From Pseudomonas sp. A34-9 (GTDB lineage: Bacteria > Pseudomonadota > Gammaproteobacteria > Pseudomonadales > Pseudomonadaceae): 64,000 nt of DNA. Positions 1-9,562 of the stretch are shown here, in pieces. The notes beneath the pieces were generated by a model. It was not told the DNA's origin. It did no database searches and saw only the letters and a program-made list of their open reading frames with translations. The translations under genes were made by a program, and so were the position numbers. Numbering within the stretch: the first letter of the stretch is position 1; each line of letters opens with the position of its first letter. The stretch lies in contig NZ_CP119967.1 in NCBI RefSeq assembly GCF_029543085.1, positions 3,250,501-3,314,500 of the forward strand. The letters run 5' to 3'.

Positions 1-1
1 C

Positions 2-1306
2 CGTACCGAAGTGGCGGCAAAGGTCGGCAAGGGCGATCAGATGCTTGATCCAGCCTTGTGGGCCAAGCTCGCCAAAGGTATCAGCTACGTCCAGGGCGAC
101 TTCCTGGACGACAGCACTTATTCCGCGCTGGCGGCGAAAATCGCCGACAGCGGCACCGGCAATGCGGTGTTCTACCTGGCCACCGCGCCGCGTTTTTTCA
201 GCGAGGTGGTGCGCCGACTGGGCAGCGCTGGCTTGCTCGAAGAAACCCCCGAAGCGTTCAGAAGGGTGGTGATCGAGAAGCCGTTCGGCTCCGACCTGCA
301 AACCGCAGAAGCGTTGAACGCCTGTTTGCTCAAGGTAATGTCCGAGAAGCAGATCTATCGGATCGACCATTATCTGGGCAAGGAAACCGTGCAGAACATT
401 CTGGTCAGCCGGTTTTCCAATAGCCTGTTCGAAGCCTTCTGGAACAATCATTACATCGACCACGTGCAGATCACCGCCGCTGAAACCGTCGGCGTCGAAA
501 CCCGTGGCAGCTTTTACGAACACACCGGCGCGCTGCGTGACATGGTGCCCAATCACCTGTTCCAGTTGCTCGCCATGGTGGCGATGGAACCGCCGGCCGC
601 TTTCGGTGCCGACGCGGTTCGCGGTGAGAAGGCCAAAGTGGTTGGCGCGATTCGTCCGTGGACGGTGGAAGAGGCGCGAGCCAACTCGGTGCGCGGCCAG
701 TACAGCGCCGGGGAAGTCGGCGGTAAGGCACTGGCCGGTTACCGCCAGGAGGCCAACGTCGCGCCCGACAGCAACACGGAAACCTACGTGGCGCTGAAGG
801 TGATGATCGACAACTGGCGCTGGGTCGGCGTGCCGTTCTACCTGCGCACCGGCAAACGCATGAGCGTGCGCGACACCGAGATTGTCATCTGCTTCAAACC
901 CGCGCCGTATGCGCAATTCCGTGACACCGAAGTCGATGAATTACAGCCGACTTATCTGCGTATTCAGATCCAGCCCAACGAAGGCATGTGGTTCGACCTG
1001 CTGGCCAAACGGCCGGGGCCGGCGCTGAACATGGCCAATATCGAGTTGGGGTTTGCTTACAAAGACTTTTTCGAGATGCAGCCTTCGACCGGTTACGAAA
1101 CCCTGATCTACGACTGCCTGACCGGCGATCAGACGCTGTTCCAGCGCGCCGACAACATCGAGAACGGCTGGCGTGCGGTGCAACCGTTCCTCGACGCCTG
1201 GCAGCAGGACGCCAGTGTGCAGACCTACGCCGCCGGTGAAGACGGCCCGCAAGCTGCCGAAGATCTGCTGACTCGCGATGGTCGCGTCTGGCATGGCCTG
1301 GGATGA
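2..1306 (+). CDS. zwf: Glucose-6-phosphate 1-dehydrogenase, 5' end missing
   Basis: The reading frame is open from the window edge and ends at TGA 1304-1306, so this is the C-terminal ~434 residues of a protein usually near 490-510 residues; roughly the first 60-75 residues, with the Rossmann NADP site, lie outside. The G6PD signature RIDHYLGKE is present at about positions 359-385, with IEKPFGSDL just before it and the conserved YLRTGK stretch later. The enzyme oxidises glucose 6-phosphate to 6-phosphogluconolactone and feeds the Entner-Doudoroff pathway, the main sugar route in Pseudomonas. The next gene starts within its last codons (ATGA overlap), so the two are probably translated from one mRNA. 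Identity is secure; the start codon cannot be seen. Confidence 0.96.
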   Translation, partial: RTEVAAKVGKGDQMLDPALWAKLAKGISYVQGDFLDDSTYSALAAKIADSGTGNAVFYLATAPRFFSEVVRRLGSAGLLEETPEAFRRVVIEKPFGSDLQTAEALNACLLKVMSEKQIYRIDHYLGKETVQNILVSRFSNSLFEAFWNNHYIDHVQITAAETVGVETRGSFYEHTGALRDMVPNHLFQLLAMVAMEPPAAFGADAVRGEKAKVVGAIRPWTVEEARANSVRGQYSAGEVGGKALAGYRQEANVAPDSNTETYVALKVMIDNWRWVGVPFYLRTGKRMSVRDTEIVICFKPAPYAQFRDTEVDELQPTYLRIQIQPNEGMWFDLLAKRPGPALNMANIELGFAYKDFFEMQPSTGYETLIYDCLTGDQTLFQRADNIENGWRAVQPFLDAWQQDASVQTYAAGEDGPQAAEDLLTRDGRVWHGLG

Positions 1307-2124
1307 GTGACTTGCCGAAACAACCTGTCCGTTTTCTGCTCAGTGACATGGACGGCACACTGCTGCTGCCTGATCACACGCTGAGCCAACGCACCATCGA
1401 CGCCGTACGTTCGCTGCGTGAGGCGGGCGTGCTGTTCAGCCTCGCCACCGGCCGGCCACCGAAAGCCATGTTGCAGCAGATCGAGGCGTTGGGCGTCGAT
1501 TTGCCGACCGCAGCGTTCAATGGCGGCACTCTCGTCAATCCGGACGGCAGTCTGCTGGTTGCGCATTACCTGCCGGCCACCACCGCGCTGATTGCGCTGG
1601 CCACGTTCGCCGATCAGCCTGATGTCGAAATCTGGGTGTTCAGCGGAGGAGACTGGCTGCTCAAGGATCCGCACGGACCGATGGTGCCGCGCGAACAACA
1701 TGGCCTCGGTTATCCGCCGGTGGTGGTCGAGAGTTTCGAGCCGTATCTGGAGCGCATCGACAAGATTGTCGCGACCAGCAACAACACCGAACTGTTGATT
1801 GAGCTGGAGGCGCAACTGCTGCACAAGGTCAATGGCATGGCGCAAGTGTCACGCTCGCAACCGGTTTACCTCGACGTCACGGCGCTGGAGGCCAATAAAG
1901 GCACCGCTCTGACGACTCTGGCCGCGCATCTGGGGATTCCACTGGAACAGACCGCTGCGATAGGCGATGGCGGCAACGACCCGGCGATGTTTCATTGCGC
2001 GGGATTGTCGATTGCCATGGGGCAGGCAGAGGAGGCGGTAAAGCGTCAGGCTGACGTGGTCACCGCGCCGAACACCGAAGACGGCGTGGCCCAGGCGATC
2101 GAGAAATACATCCTCCCTCACTGA
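1303..2124 (+). CDS. Cof-type HAD-IIB family phosphatase
   Basis: A 273-residue protein of the haloacid dehalogenase superfamily, Cof/YbiV-like subgroup. HAD motif I is visible near the N terminus as LSDMDGTLLLPD, motif II as the Thr in SLATGRPP, and motif III as AIGDGGNDPAMF near the C terminus. The long insertion between motifs I and III is the C2B cap typical of this subgroup. Such enzymes dephosphorylate sugar phosphates or cofactor phosphates, often with loose specificity. The ATG overlaps the zwf stop by 4 bp, which suggests translational coupling and a role near hexose-phosphate metabolism, but the substrate cannot be read from the sequence. Confidence 0.9.
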   Translation: MSDLPKQPVRFLLSDMDGTLLLPDHTLSQRTIDAVRSLREAGVLFSLATGRPPKAMLQQIEALGVDLPTAAFNGGTLVNPDGSLLVAHYLPATTALIALATFADQPDVEIWVFSGGDWLLKDPHGPMVPREQHGLGYPPVVVESFEPYLERIDKIVATSNNTELLIELEAQLLHKVNGMAQVSRSQPVYLDVTALEANKGTALTTLAAHLGIPLEQTAAIGDGGNDPAMFHCAGLSIAMGQAEEAVKRQADVVTAPNTEDGVAQAIEKYILPH

Positions 2125-2139
2125 TTCAACGCAAATCCT

Positions 2140-2230
2140 GTAGGAGCTGCCGCAGGCTGCGATCTTTTGACCTTGATTGATAAAAACAGGATCAAAAGAT
2201 CGCAGCCTCGTTTCACTCGACAGCTCCTAC
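2140..2230. repeat. REP pair (family A), mixed arms
   Basis: An inverted pair of the GTAGGAGCTGCCG... GCTGCGATCTTTTGA repeat that recurs throughout the window. The left arm is the common form. The right arm carries the longer variant with CGTTTCACTCGACAG between CAGCCT and CTCCTAC. It lies between convergent genes and could fold as a transcript-end structure for either strand. Confidence 0.9.
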
Positions 2231-2250
2231 ATGGACCGGGGCGTTATTGA

Positions 2251-3753
2251 TCAGAGCCAGTAGCTCACCGCATACCAGCCCAACAGCCCCATCACAAAGG
2301 TGTACGGCAACGCCATCCACACCATCCGCCCGTACGACAACCGCACCAGCGGTGCAATCGCCGAGGTCAGCAGGAACAGGAACGCGGCCTGACCGTTGGG
2401 TGTGGCCACGCTCGGCAGATTGGTGCCGGTATTGATCGCGATCGCCAATGTCTCGAAATGCTCGCGGCTCATGTGCCCGGCAAGAAACGCCTGTTTCACT
2501 TCGGTGATGTAGATCGTGGCAACAAACACGTTGTCACTGATCGCCGACAACAGGCCGTTGGCGATAAACAACATGCCCGGTTGTTGCTCGACCGGCAGGG
2601 CCAGCACCCACTGGATCAACGGCGCAAACAGCTGTTGATCGTGAATCACCGCCACCACGGCAAAAAACACCACCAGCAACGCAGTGAATGGCATGGCGTC
2701 CTTGAATGCACTGCCCAGACGATGCTCGTCAGTGATGCCGGTAAACGCGGTGATCACCACAATCACCATCAAACCGATCAGGCCAACCTCCGCGATGTGA
2801 AAAGCCAGGCAACCGATCAGGATCAGTGCGGCTGCACCTTGCACCAACAGCGCGGCGCGTTGGCGAGCTGTGCGTTCGGCATTGTCTTCGGCGGCGTAGT
2901 TGGCCAGCACCGTGCGAACGTTGTCCGGCAGCAGCGTGCCGTAACCGAACCAGCGCAGTTTCTCCAGCAGCACGCAGGTGACCAGACCCGCCGCCAGCAC
3001 GGGCAGCGAAACCGGTGCGACCTTCTGGAAGAACTCACCGAAGTGCCAACCCATTTCGTGGCCGATCAGCAGGTTCTGCGGTTCGCCCACCAATGTGCAG
3101 ACGCCGCCCAGTGCCGTACCGACCGCGCCGTGCATCAATAGGCTGCGCAAGAAGGCACGGAATTGCTCGAGGTCAGCGTGATGCAGTTTCGGCAGGTTCT
3201 GGTCGTCAGCAAACTCGCTGTCCTGGCGCGGATCGTTGCCGGAGGCGACGCGGTGATAAACGGAATAAAAGCCGACCGCCGCACTGATGATCACCGCCGT
3301 CACGGTCAAGGCATCGAGAAACGCCGACAGAAACGCCGAAAGAAAGCAGAACATCAGCGCCAGTGCCGCTTTTGAGCGCACGCCCAACAGCAGCCGCGAG
3401 AACAGAAACAGCAACAAGTCCTTCATGAAATAAATGCCGGCCACCATAAACATCAGCAGCAGGATCACCGGGAAATTGTGCACCAGCTCATCGTAAAGAG
3501 CCTGTGGCGTGGTCATCTTCAGCAGCAGTGCTTCGATCAACAACAAGCCACCGGGCATCAACGGATAGCACTTGAGCGCCATCGCCAGCGTGAAGATGAA
3601 TTCGATCACCAACAGCCAGCCCGCCGCGACAGGGCCAACCGTGAACAGCACCAGTGCATTGAGGATCAGAAAACCGACGATGGTCGCCTTGTACCAGCGT
3701 GGCGATTGCCCGAGAAAATTGTGCGCGAACGCCTGGGCCATTGAACCGGACAT
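2251..3753 (-). CDS. nhaB: Na+/H+ antiporter NhaB
   Basis: A 500-residue inner-membrane protein, close to the usual NhaB length, with about a dozen hydrophobic segments. The N terminus [22 protein letters not shown] and the internal [16 protein letters not shown] and [18 protein letters not shown] stretches are characteristic of NhaB. It exchanges cytoplasmic Na+ for external H+ and supports pH and salt homeostasis. The frame stays open upstream to 4005, but the ATG at 3753 has a good ribosome binding site (AAGGAG, 6 nt away) and gives the family N terminus, so it is preferred. It stands alone between a REP pair and the delta-60 gene. Confidence 0.95.
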   Translation of the reverse strand: MSGSMAQAFAHNFLGQSPRWYKATIVGFLILNALVLFTVGPVAAGWLLVIEFIFTLAMALKCYPLMPGGLLLIEALLLKMTTPQALYDELVHNFPVILLLMFMVAGIYFMKDLLLFLFSRLLLGVRSKAALALMFCFLSAFLSAFLDALTVTAVIISAAVGFYSVYHRVASGNDPRQDSEFADDQNLPKLHHADLEQFRAFLRSLLMHGAVGTALGGVCTLVGEPQNLLIGHEMGWHFGEFFQKVAPVSLPVLAAGLVTCVLLEKLRWFGYGTLLPDNVRTVLANYAAEDNAERTARQRAALLVQGAAALILIGCLAFHIAEVGLIGLMVIVVITAFTGITDEHRLGSAFKDAMPFTALLVVFFAVVAVIHDQQLFAPLIQWVLALPVEQQPGMLFIANGLLSAISDNVFVATIYITEVKQAFLAGHMSREHFETLAIAINTGTNLPSVATPNGQAAFLFLLTSAIAPLVRLSYGRMVWMALPYTFVMGLLGWYAVSYWL

Positions 3754-3826
3754 CGGTTGCTCCTTGTCTTTAGAAGCGCGCAAGTTGCCGGATGCATGGC
3801 GGAAGATCAAGTACAGCCCGTGTTTT

Positions 3827-5128
3827 TCAATGGTTGAGGTAACGCGCCACCATGGCCCGGTAGTTGCCATCCAATGAATAACCGCCGACGAGGATGGCAT
3901 TGTCCGGTTGCACGGCCAGCGAGTTGGCCGTATCGAGGCTGCGTCCCAGACGCGTGCGCAGCCAGCCTTTGCCATTGCCGAAGCTGTGATCGAGGCCGCC
4001 GTCACTCAGGTAACGGGCCACAATAAAATCCGCTTCGAATCCGCCAATGGTTGCACCCACCGCGATGATGCGGCCGTCCGCCATGCGCTGGGCGGCGCTC
4101 CACTGGCAGCCGCTGGGGCCGATTTCCAGCAGTTGTGGCTGGCCGCCATGGGTGTGCAGATTCGGCCGGCCATTGGTGTGCAGGCTGTAAGCCATGCAAC
4201 GGATCGGGTCGCGACTGCTGCCGAAACAATGCAGTGCATCCGTCGAATCAAGCACCTGACTGACCAGGGCGCTTTGCCCGTGTGCCTTGAATGCCATGAA
4301 ACCGTCCACGGCAAAACGCTCGTCGAGGCGGCCGTTGGGCAGGTAGCGCGCCAGCAAACCCTCCTGCGGAAAGTCGATAGATCCTGCAACGACGATGCGC
4401 CCGTCCTTCTGCAACAGCAGGCTGCTGAGCCAGGTGTTTAGCAGCAAGTGGCGAATCATCACGAAGCCGCGGCCGTTGAAGGTTTCATCCAGGCTGCCGT
4501 CGGGCTTGAGGCGAATCAGCATGCCGGCATGGTCGGCAAGTTCGAAGTGGTGATTGGCGATCAGCAGGATATGGCCGTCGTCCTGGACCACAAAGTCGCA
4601 GGCTTCGGCGCCCGGTACGCCCGGCGGCAGCCACGCATCCCGGCTGCCCATCGACAAGTCACCGGGCAGGCGCACTACCTGGCGGCCGTTGTCACCGAAA
4701 CCCTGATCCGGCTTGCCCTGTGCGTTGAACATGGCCAGTGCCGGCAGGGTGCGATGAGCGTTTTCATAATGCAGGCCGGCGAGCAGGATGCGCCCGTCGG
4801 GGAGTGACTGGACTTTGCCGGCCGTGGCTTCAAAACCCGGGGCAAAGGAGTCGATCACGCTGCCTTGATCACCGAAGGTCAGATCGGCCGAGCCATCGGC
4901 AAGCATCCGCGCCAGGCCGAATCGGCTGCCGGTGGCGACGCCAACCTTTGCTGCGACCAGCACACGCCCCTGCGCATCGAGGGCGATGTCCTCGGTCAGG
5001 CTGGACACACTGCCAGCGAAATACACTTGAGCGACGCCGGTGGCGGCAAATGTTCTGTCGAGTTGACCGGCTCGACTCAATAAAGACGTCGAAACTGCCG
5101 GCAGCGCAAAAGTGTTCAGAGTGGACAT
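3827..5128 (-). CDS. Delta-60 repeat protein
   Basis: A 433-residue protein built from at least five or six units of the uncharacterised delta-60 repeat, each marked by (L/P)D..F...G at about residues 23, 82, 140, 213, 268 and 379, followed by DGR(I/V)L(L/V)AG strands. The repeats are expected to form a beta-propeller-like fold. No signal peptide is obvious. The upstream frame is open to 5194, but the ATG at 5128 has AAGGAG just before it. Nothing around it suggests a pathway; proteins of this type in Pseudomonas are of unknown function. Two perfect palindromes lie in its leader region (5222-5266). Confidence 0.85.
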   Translation of the reverse strand: MSTLNTFALPAVSTSLLSRAGQLDRTFAATGVAQVYFAGSVSSLTEDIALDAQGRVLVAAKVGVATGSRFGLARMLADGSADLTFGDQGSVIDSFAPGFEATAGKVQSLPDGRILLAGLHYENAHRTLPALAMFNAQGKPDQGFGDNGRQVVRLPGDLSMGSRDAWLPPGVPGAEACDFVVQDDGHILLIANHHFELADHAGMLIRLKPDGSLDETFNGRGFVMIRHLLLNTWLSSLLLQKDGRIVVAGSIDFPQEGLLARYLPNGRLDERFAVDGFMAFKAHGQSALVSQVLDSTDALHCFGSSRDPIRCMAYSLHTNGRPNLHTHGGQPQLLEIGPSGCQWSAAQRMADGRIIAVGATIGGFEADFIVARYLSDGGLDHSFGNGKGWLRTRLGRSLDTANSLAVQPDNAILVGGYSLDGNYRAMVARYLNH

Positions 5129-5221
5129 GCACGCATCTCCTTGCGAGTTGACCTTGTACCGGGAACCGGACGGGTAACTGCATGAGCGAAACATTCAATC
5201 CCTGAACCGGGAGAAGTACAA

Positions 5222-5266
5222 CTGTTAGAACTAACAGGTGGAGGGTCGCACTGTGCCAGAACAGTG
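5222..5266. promoter_or_regulatory. Two small palindromes upstream of the delta-60 gene
   Basis: CTGTTAG-AA-CTAACAG (5222-5237) is a perfect 16-bp palindrome. CACTGT-GCCAGA-ACAGTG (5249-5266) follows it. They sit about 95-140 bp upstream of the delta-60 start. They could be operators or, for the second one, a hairpin followed by TCTTTTT reading rightwards. Function is a guess. Confidence 0.35.
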
Positions 5267-5371
5267 TCTTTTTGAACCAATAGCAAGCCGGCCAAGCAAT
5301 CAGCCCGGATCCGTTGGTATTAGTTGTACAGAAGTACGGGGATGTAAAAAGAAAACAACTAACAGAAGAGG

Positions 5372-5395
5372 GCGGATGACCTGAGTGTCATCCGC
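5372..5395 (-). terminator. Possible terminator hairpin of the small hypothetical gene
   Basis: GCGGATGAC (5372-5380) and GTCATCCGC (5387-5395) pair perfectly with a 6-nt loop, 12 bp downstream of the minus-strand stop at 5408. The following tract is only moderately T-rich (CCCTCTTCTG), so termination may be weak. Confidence 0.5.
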
Positions 5396-5407
5396 ATTGC
5401 CCGAATG

Positions 5408-5674
5408 TTAGTGTGGCATCGACCAGGATTGCAGGCTGTAACCTTCTTCACTGAGCTCAGCGCGCGCCTGCTGCAGCAGTTGCTCGAGTTGCGCCGGATC
5501 GGAGTAGGCGCTGCTTGGGATTTGTTTGCGACCGATATGGGAATTGGTCCGGTCGATGACGGTCAGGCTGAGTTCGCCATTGCCGTCTTGTGGTGCCCAG
5601 GCTACGCACTGGAAAGGTTTGAACGCGTGGTTGGCAATCAAAAGAGCTTCGTTGATACGGAGCGGGGCGGTCAT
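5408..5674 (-). CDS. Small hypothetical protein (88 aa)
   Basis: An 88-residue soluble protein starting MTAPLRINEALLIANHAFKP. It has no signal peptide, membrane segment or motif I recognise. The frame is open further upstream (to 5776), but that extension reads as low-quality coding sequence rich in Ser/Thr/Arg, while the chosen ATG begins the plausible coding part. A hairpin follows its stop. I infer a real gene from its codon usage and the isolated open frame with a clean start; the function is unknown. Confidence 0.65.
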   Translation of the reverse strand: MTAPLRINEALLIANHAFKPFQCVAWAPQDGNGELSLTVIDRTNSHIGRKQIPSSAYSDPAQLEQLLQQARAELSEEGYSLQSWSMPH

Positions 5675-6028
5675 GGGTTTTTCTCTCTGTCGTGCCCAAT
5701 CAAGTGATGTGCCGTCGGTTGGGCTTACCGTTCGGCTGGTACTTGTACTGATGCACCGAACCCGCGGGCGGGTCACACATGAAACAAAGAAATTTCAACT
5801 TTCTTTCATGGCATTGCTTTACGGACAGGTTTTTGAAAGCTCACTGAAAGGTTAAGGCACAAATTAGTCGATAGCTGACTATCAACTTCTGTTCTTATAA
5901 CGTGTTTGCTTGTACACCTATAAGCAATCGATACAAGGCGCTGTCAAAATCTTGCTAATGTTACAGTCGGGTCTGCCAAATGACTGTTTTTACAATCATT
6001 TCTAATAATTTGGCGCCAAGGAACAGTC
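5675..6028. promoter_or_regulatory. 354-bp gene-free leader with three inverted repeats
   Basis: This AT-richer stretch separates the small hypothetical from the sigma-54 regulator, which is transcribed rightwards. It holds inverted repeats CATGAAA...TTTCATG (5778-5810), GATAG-CTGA-CTATC (near 5870-5883) and CTTATA...TATAAG with inner GTGT/ACAC (5894-5924). The last is about 105 bp upstream of the regulator start and could be an operator. I cannot place a confident promoter. Confidence 0.35.
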
Positions 6029-7354
6029 ATGAGCGAAGCGCCTGCGTTACGACGTTTATTGGTGGTCGATCCTTGCGACGATTGCCACCGCTTATTGCCC
6101 GGATTACGCGCTGTAGGTTGGGATGTCGACAGCTGTACCCTGGAAAACGCCGCCGACCGCAGTTGTGATGTCGGCTTGTTGCGATTGCAGCCGTTTCACC
6201 TCGAACGCCCCGAAGCCGTGAAGGAACTGATCAGTCGCAGCGGCACCGAATGGATCGCCGTGCTCAATCAGGAAGTCCTGCGTTTACAAAACGTCGGTGA
6301 CTTCGTTTGTGAATGGTTTTTCGATTTTCACACCTTGCCGTTCGACGTGTCACGGGTGCAGGTTACCCTCGGCCGGGCATTCGGTATGGCGCGTCTGCGC
6401 GGACAGGGCACGATTCATGTGGAGCAGCCCGAACACGAACTGCTTGGCGACAGCAAACCGATCCGCGAACTGCGCAAATTGCTCAGCAAACTGGCGCCGA
6501 CCGAATCGCCGGTATTGATCCGCGGTGAAAGCGGTACCGGTAAAGAGCTGGTTGCCCGCACGCTGCACCGGCAATCCCAGCGTCACAGCAAACCGTTTGT
6601 GGCAATCAATTGCGGGGCGATTCCCGAGCACCTGATTCAGTCCGAGCTGTTCGGCCACGAGAAAGGCGCGTTTACCGGCGCCCATCAGCGCAAGGTCGGG
6701 CGCATTGAAGCGGCCAATGGCGGCACACTGTTTTTGGATGAGATCGGTGATCTGCCGCTGGAACTGCAAGCCAATCTGTTGCGTTTCCTGCAGGAAAGGC
6801 ACATCGAACGTGTCGGCGGCAGTCAGCCGATCCCGGTGGATGTGCGCGTTCTGGCGGCGACCCACGTCGACCTTGAAGCCGCCATCGAGAAAAAGCGATT
6901 TCGCGAAGATTTGTATTACCGGCTAAACGTCCTGCAAGTGGTCACTGCGCCATTGCGTGAACGGCACGGTGATTTATCGATGTTGGCCAACCACTTTTCC
7001 CACTTTTACAGCCACGAAACCGGCCGTCGCCCACGCAGTTTCAGCGAAGATGCGCTGATTGCCATGGGCAAGCATGACTGGCCGGGCAATGTCCGAGAAC
7101 TGGCCAACCGTGTGCGGCGTGGACTGGTGTTGGCCGAAGGTCGGCAGATCGAGGCCCGTGATCTGGGGTTGATCAGCCAGCATTCGATCGCTACGCCCAT
7201 GGGCACGCTGGAAGATTACAAGACCCGCGCCGAGCGCCAGGCACTGTGCGATGTGTTGAACCGGCACAGCGACAACCTCAGTGTGGCGGCGAAAGTGCTG
7301 GGCGTGTCACGGCCGACGTTTTACCGATTGCTGCACAAGCACCAGATCCGCTAG
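6029..7354 (+). CDS. Sigma-54-dependent transcriptional regulator, VpsR-like
   Basis: A 441-residue enhancer-binding protein. Residues 1-130 form a receiver-like domain of the VpsR type in which the usual phospho-acceptor context is degenerate. The AAA+ domain has Walker A GESGTGKE (166-173), an intact sigma-54-contacting GAFTGA loop (213-218) and Walker B GGTLFLDEIGD (231-241). The C terminus (about 410-441) is a Fis-type helix-turn-helix, NLSVAAKVLGVSRPTFY. The intact GAFTGA means it should activate RpoN polymerase. It ends head-on against fapF with a shared terminator, and a sigma-54-like promoter lies before fapA, so I infer it is the local fap activator. That link is inference, not shown. 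Confidence 0.92.
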   Translation: MSEAPALRRLLVVDPCDDCHRLLPGLRAVGWDVDSCTLENAADRSCDVGLLRLQPFHLERPEAVKELISRSGTEWIAVLNQEVLRLQNVGDFVCEWFFDFHTLPFDVSRVQVTLGRAFGMARLRGQGTIHVEQPEHELLGDSKPIRELRKLLSKLAPTESPVLIRGESGTGKELVARTLHRQSQRHSKPFVAINCGAIPEHLIQSELFGHEKGAFTGAHQRKVGRIEAANGGTLFLDEIGDLPLELQANLLRFLQERHIERVGGSQPIPVDVRVLAATHVDLEAAIEKKRFREDLYYRLNVLQVVTAPLRERHGDLSMLANHFSHFYSHETGRRPRSFSEDALIAMGKHDWPGNVRELANRVRRGLVLAEGRQIEARDLGLISQHSIATPMGTLEDYKTRAERQALCDVLNRHSDNLSVAAKVLGVSRPTFYRLLHKHQIR

Positions 7355-7363
7355 GGCGGGGAA

Positions 7364-7408
7364 ACGCAAAAGGCCCGTTGCGAGAGGATCGCAACGGGCC
7401 TTTTGCGT
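7364..7408. terminator. Bidirectional terminator between regulator and fapF
   Basis: A perfect 20-bp stem, left arm 7364-7383 and right arm 7389-7408, with core GGCCCGTTGCGA/TCGCAACGGGCC flanked by AAAA on one side and TTTT on the other. It can end transcription from both convergent genes. Confidence 0.92.
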
Positions 7409-7418
7409 GGTTGCACAC

Positions 7419-8726
7419 TTAGAAGTAGTACGGGAATTTCAGGCTGAAGGAAAAGTCCGGTGCGTCGTCGGTCAGACCGATCGACAAGTTCGGAACAATG
7501 GTCAGGTTGTCGGTGGCCGCAATGGTCATGCCGACGTTGAAGTAACCGGCGTTGGCGTCGCTGGACACTACCGATTGCCAATCGCCGCCATCCTGTTTCA
7601 GCTTGCTTTTACGCTGCACCAGGTCAGACATCGAGAACGACATACTCATCTTCTCGTTCAGCGCAAACGCAATACCGGCGCCGACCTGGAAGCTGTCGCC
7701 AATGCGCACTTTGCCCGGGGTTTTCTGGTTGACGGTGGAACTGATGTCGTCGAACGACTCCTCCAGGTTATGGGTGTAGGACAAGCTGCCGAACAGGACG
7801 GCCGGGTCAAACGTCTTGACCAGCGAGATACCGGGGGTGACCGACCAGACGCCGTTGCCGGTAGGCAGGGTGTCAGGCACGAACAGGTTGGTATTCGCGT
7901 CGGTCTGGCGCAGCTTGATGCCGAACGGATCCTTGCCGGTTGGCGCCTTGACCCGCAAGGTGACGACCGCATCCGGAGTATTGACCGACTCGTCGAGGAA
8001 CTTGTAGGCAATACCGAAGTTGACGTCGCCGATAGTCGGATCGCGTGTGACATCCTGTTCGGTAGTGACGTTGGCTGCGCCCTGGTTGCCGCCACCCGAC
8101 TGATAAGTCGAATCGCGGTAGACCACCGGTACGTTCAGGTCGAACTGCCAGCGGTTGTCGAAGTTGTAACGCCCCGTGAGGTCGAGGGTCCAGGTATCGG
8201 CCTTGATCCGGTCAAGGTTGATGTTGCCGAGAAAGATCGAGTCGAGTGCCAGAAAGCCGTTGAGGATCAACTGACGGGTGTCGTAACGCGAGTAGGTGAT
8301 ACCGGTTTCGAAGCTGAATTTGCCACCGCCGAAGAAGCCACTGGCTTCGTCGTACAGGTTGGACACACTTTGTGCCGGTTGCGAATCATCTGCCAGCGAT
8401 TGCCCGTAAGAGGCTCCACTGCCTCCGGCTGCGCCCCCCGACGCTGCTGCGGCCCCGGTCCCGGTGGCCACTTTGGGGTTGCCTTTCATATCCGACGGCG
8501 ACTTGGCCAGCCTTTTGGGTTGGGGTGCCGCCGGTTGATCTTCGACCTGGCGGACCCGTTGTTCGAGCACCGCCAAGGCCTTTTGTTGTACTTCGTATCT
8601 TTGCTTCAGCTCCAGAAGCTCTTGTTTCAGGACTTCTACGTCGGCGTCCGGTGCCGCTTGCAACATGGCTGCAGGTAGAAGAGTGCTCAAACAAACAGCG
8701 GCACGCAGTGATACTGATCGATACAT
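7419..8726 (-). CDS. fapF: Fap amyloid outer-membrane secretion pore FapF
   Basis: A 435-residue protein with a signal peptide (cleavage near [11 protein letters not shown], residue 25), then a coiled-coil helix (about 28-63, [24 protein letters not shown]) and a low-complexity Gly/Ala linker. The rest (about 130-435) is alternating beta strands ending in aromatic Phe (KFPYYF), typical of outer-membrane barrels. In the known Fap system FapF is the trimeric barrel exporting FapC, FapB and FapE, gated by the N-terminal coiled coil. It is the last gene of the operon, 45 bp after fapE, and is followed by a strong terminator. Confidence 0.95.
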   Translation of the reverse strand: MYRSVSLRAAVCLSTLLPAAMLQAAPDADVEVLKQELLELKQRYEVQQKALAVLEQRVRQVEDQPAAPQPKRLAKSPSDMKGNPKVATGTGAAAASGGAAGGSGASYGQSLADDSQPAQSVSNLYDEASGFFGGGKFSFETGITYSRYDTRQLILNGFLALDSIFLGNINLDRIKADTWTLDLTGRYNFDNRWQFDLNVPVVYRDSTYQSGGGNQGAANVTTEQDVTRDPTIGDVNFGIAYKFLDESVNTPDAVVTLRVKAPTGKDPFGIKLRQTDANTNLFVPDTLPTGNGVWSVTPGISLVKTFDPAVLFGSLSYTHNLEESFDDISSTVNQKTPGKVRIGDSFQVGAGIAFALNEKMSMSFSMSDLVQRKSKLKQDGGDWQSVVSSDANAGYFNVGMTIAATDNLTIVPNLSIGLTDDAPDFSFSLKFPYYF

Positions 8727-8771
8727 GAATAAGCCGTCCCTTTAAGCCCAATGATCGAGACTCAGCGTAGT

Positions 8772-9518
8772 TCAATATCCAATAGTGCGTAGTGCCCTGA
8801 GTTGAGTCAGGTTGCAATCCAGTGCGCCGGCGCTCATGCCGTTATTGTTCAGGACGACGTTGAGTTGAGTCATGTTGTTGACCACGTTGGCGCTGCCCAG
8901 CAAACGGGTGTTCTGCAGCAAGCCACCCTGGGCGACCTGTTGCAGGGCTGTGCCCTGATTGCCGGCGGCCTGAATGGCCATCTGCACGCCGCCACCGGTC
9001 GCCGAAACGGCCACGCTGCCTGCGGCATTGCTGCCGCCGATGGTCTGCCCGGCCATCAGCGCCTGCCCTTGAGCGGGTACCAGTGCCGGTGCCTGATCGG
9101 CTTCTTTGACGTTGATGGCAACATTGTTATAGGCGGTATTGCTGTCGCCAGCGGCACGCACGCTTTGTGTCACGCCCTGGCTGCTGTCGAGGCCGGCGCC
9201 ACCGGTGATCGTGCCGGTGCCCGTTGGCAGGGCGCTGCCGTTGCCGTGCTCCTTGATTGTTTGCACGTAGAATTCGGGTTTAATCGTTGCTGCCTGCAGT
9301 TGCATCGAGGTGGCGGCGCCGATCAGATCACCACTGGCGTTGCGCCAGGTACTGCTCATGACAATGCCGAAGCTGATAATCCGCCCCGGCATGACATAAC
9401 GACCGCGTAGTTCGGACAACTCTTTGTCTTGTATCTCGATGGGTTTGAATCCTGCATTGGCATAGCCTGACGCGCTCGCGGCCAGGCAAGCGGCGACCAG
9501 CCAGTATGAGGTTTTCAT
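8772..9518 (-). CDS. fapE: Fap amyloid minor component FapE
   Basis: A 248-residue secreted protein with signal peptide MKTSYWLVAACLAASASGYANA. The mature part is rich in Asn, Gly, Ala and Val with low charge, including VVNNMTQLNVVLNNNG, and has a Cys near the C terminus (ALDCNLTQ). FapE is a minor fibre-associated subunit in the described system. The frame continues to 9536, but ATG 9518 has GGGAG before it and starts the signal peptide directly. It lies between fapD and fapF in the canonical order. Confidence 0.93.
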   Translation of the reverse strand: MKTSYWLVAACLAASASGYANAGFKPIEIQDKELSELRGRYVMPGRIISFGIVMSSTWRNASGDLIGAATSMQLQAATIKPEFYVQTIKEHGNGSALPTGTGTITGGAGLDSSQGVTQSVRAAGDSNTAYNNVAINVKEADQAPALVPAQGQALMAGQTIGGSNAAGSVAVSATGGGVQMAIQAAGNQGTALQQVAQGGLLQNTRLLGSANVVNNMTQLNVVLNNNGMSAGALDCNLTQLRALRTIGY

Positions 9519-9562
9519 TTGCTGCTCCCGGGACATCCAGCCCCATTCTTTATAATCGGCGA

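Noticed and set aside
7281..8678. A long plus-strand frame opposite fapF
   Set aside because: It overlaps the regulator end, crosses the strong terminator and is antisense to the conserved fapF barrel.
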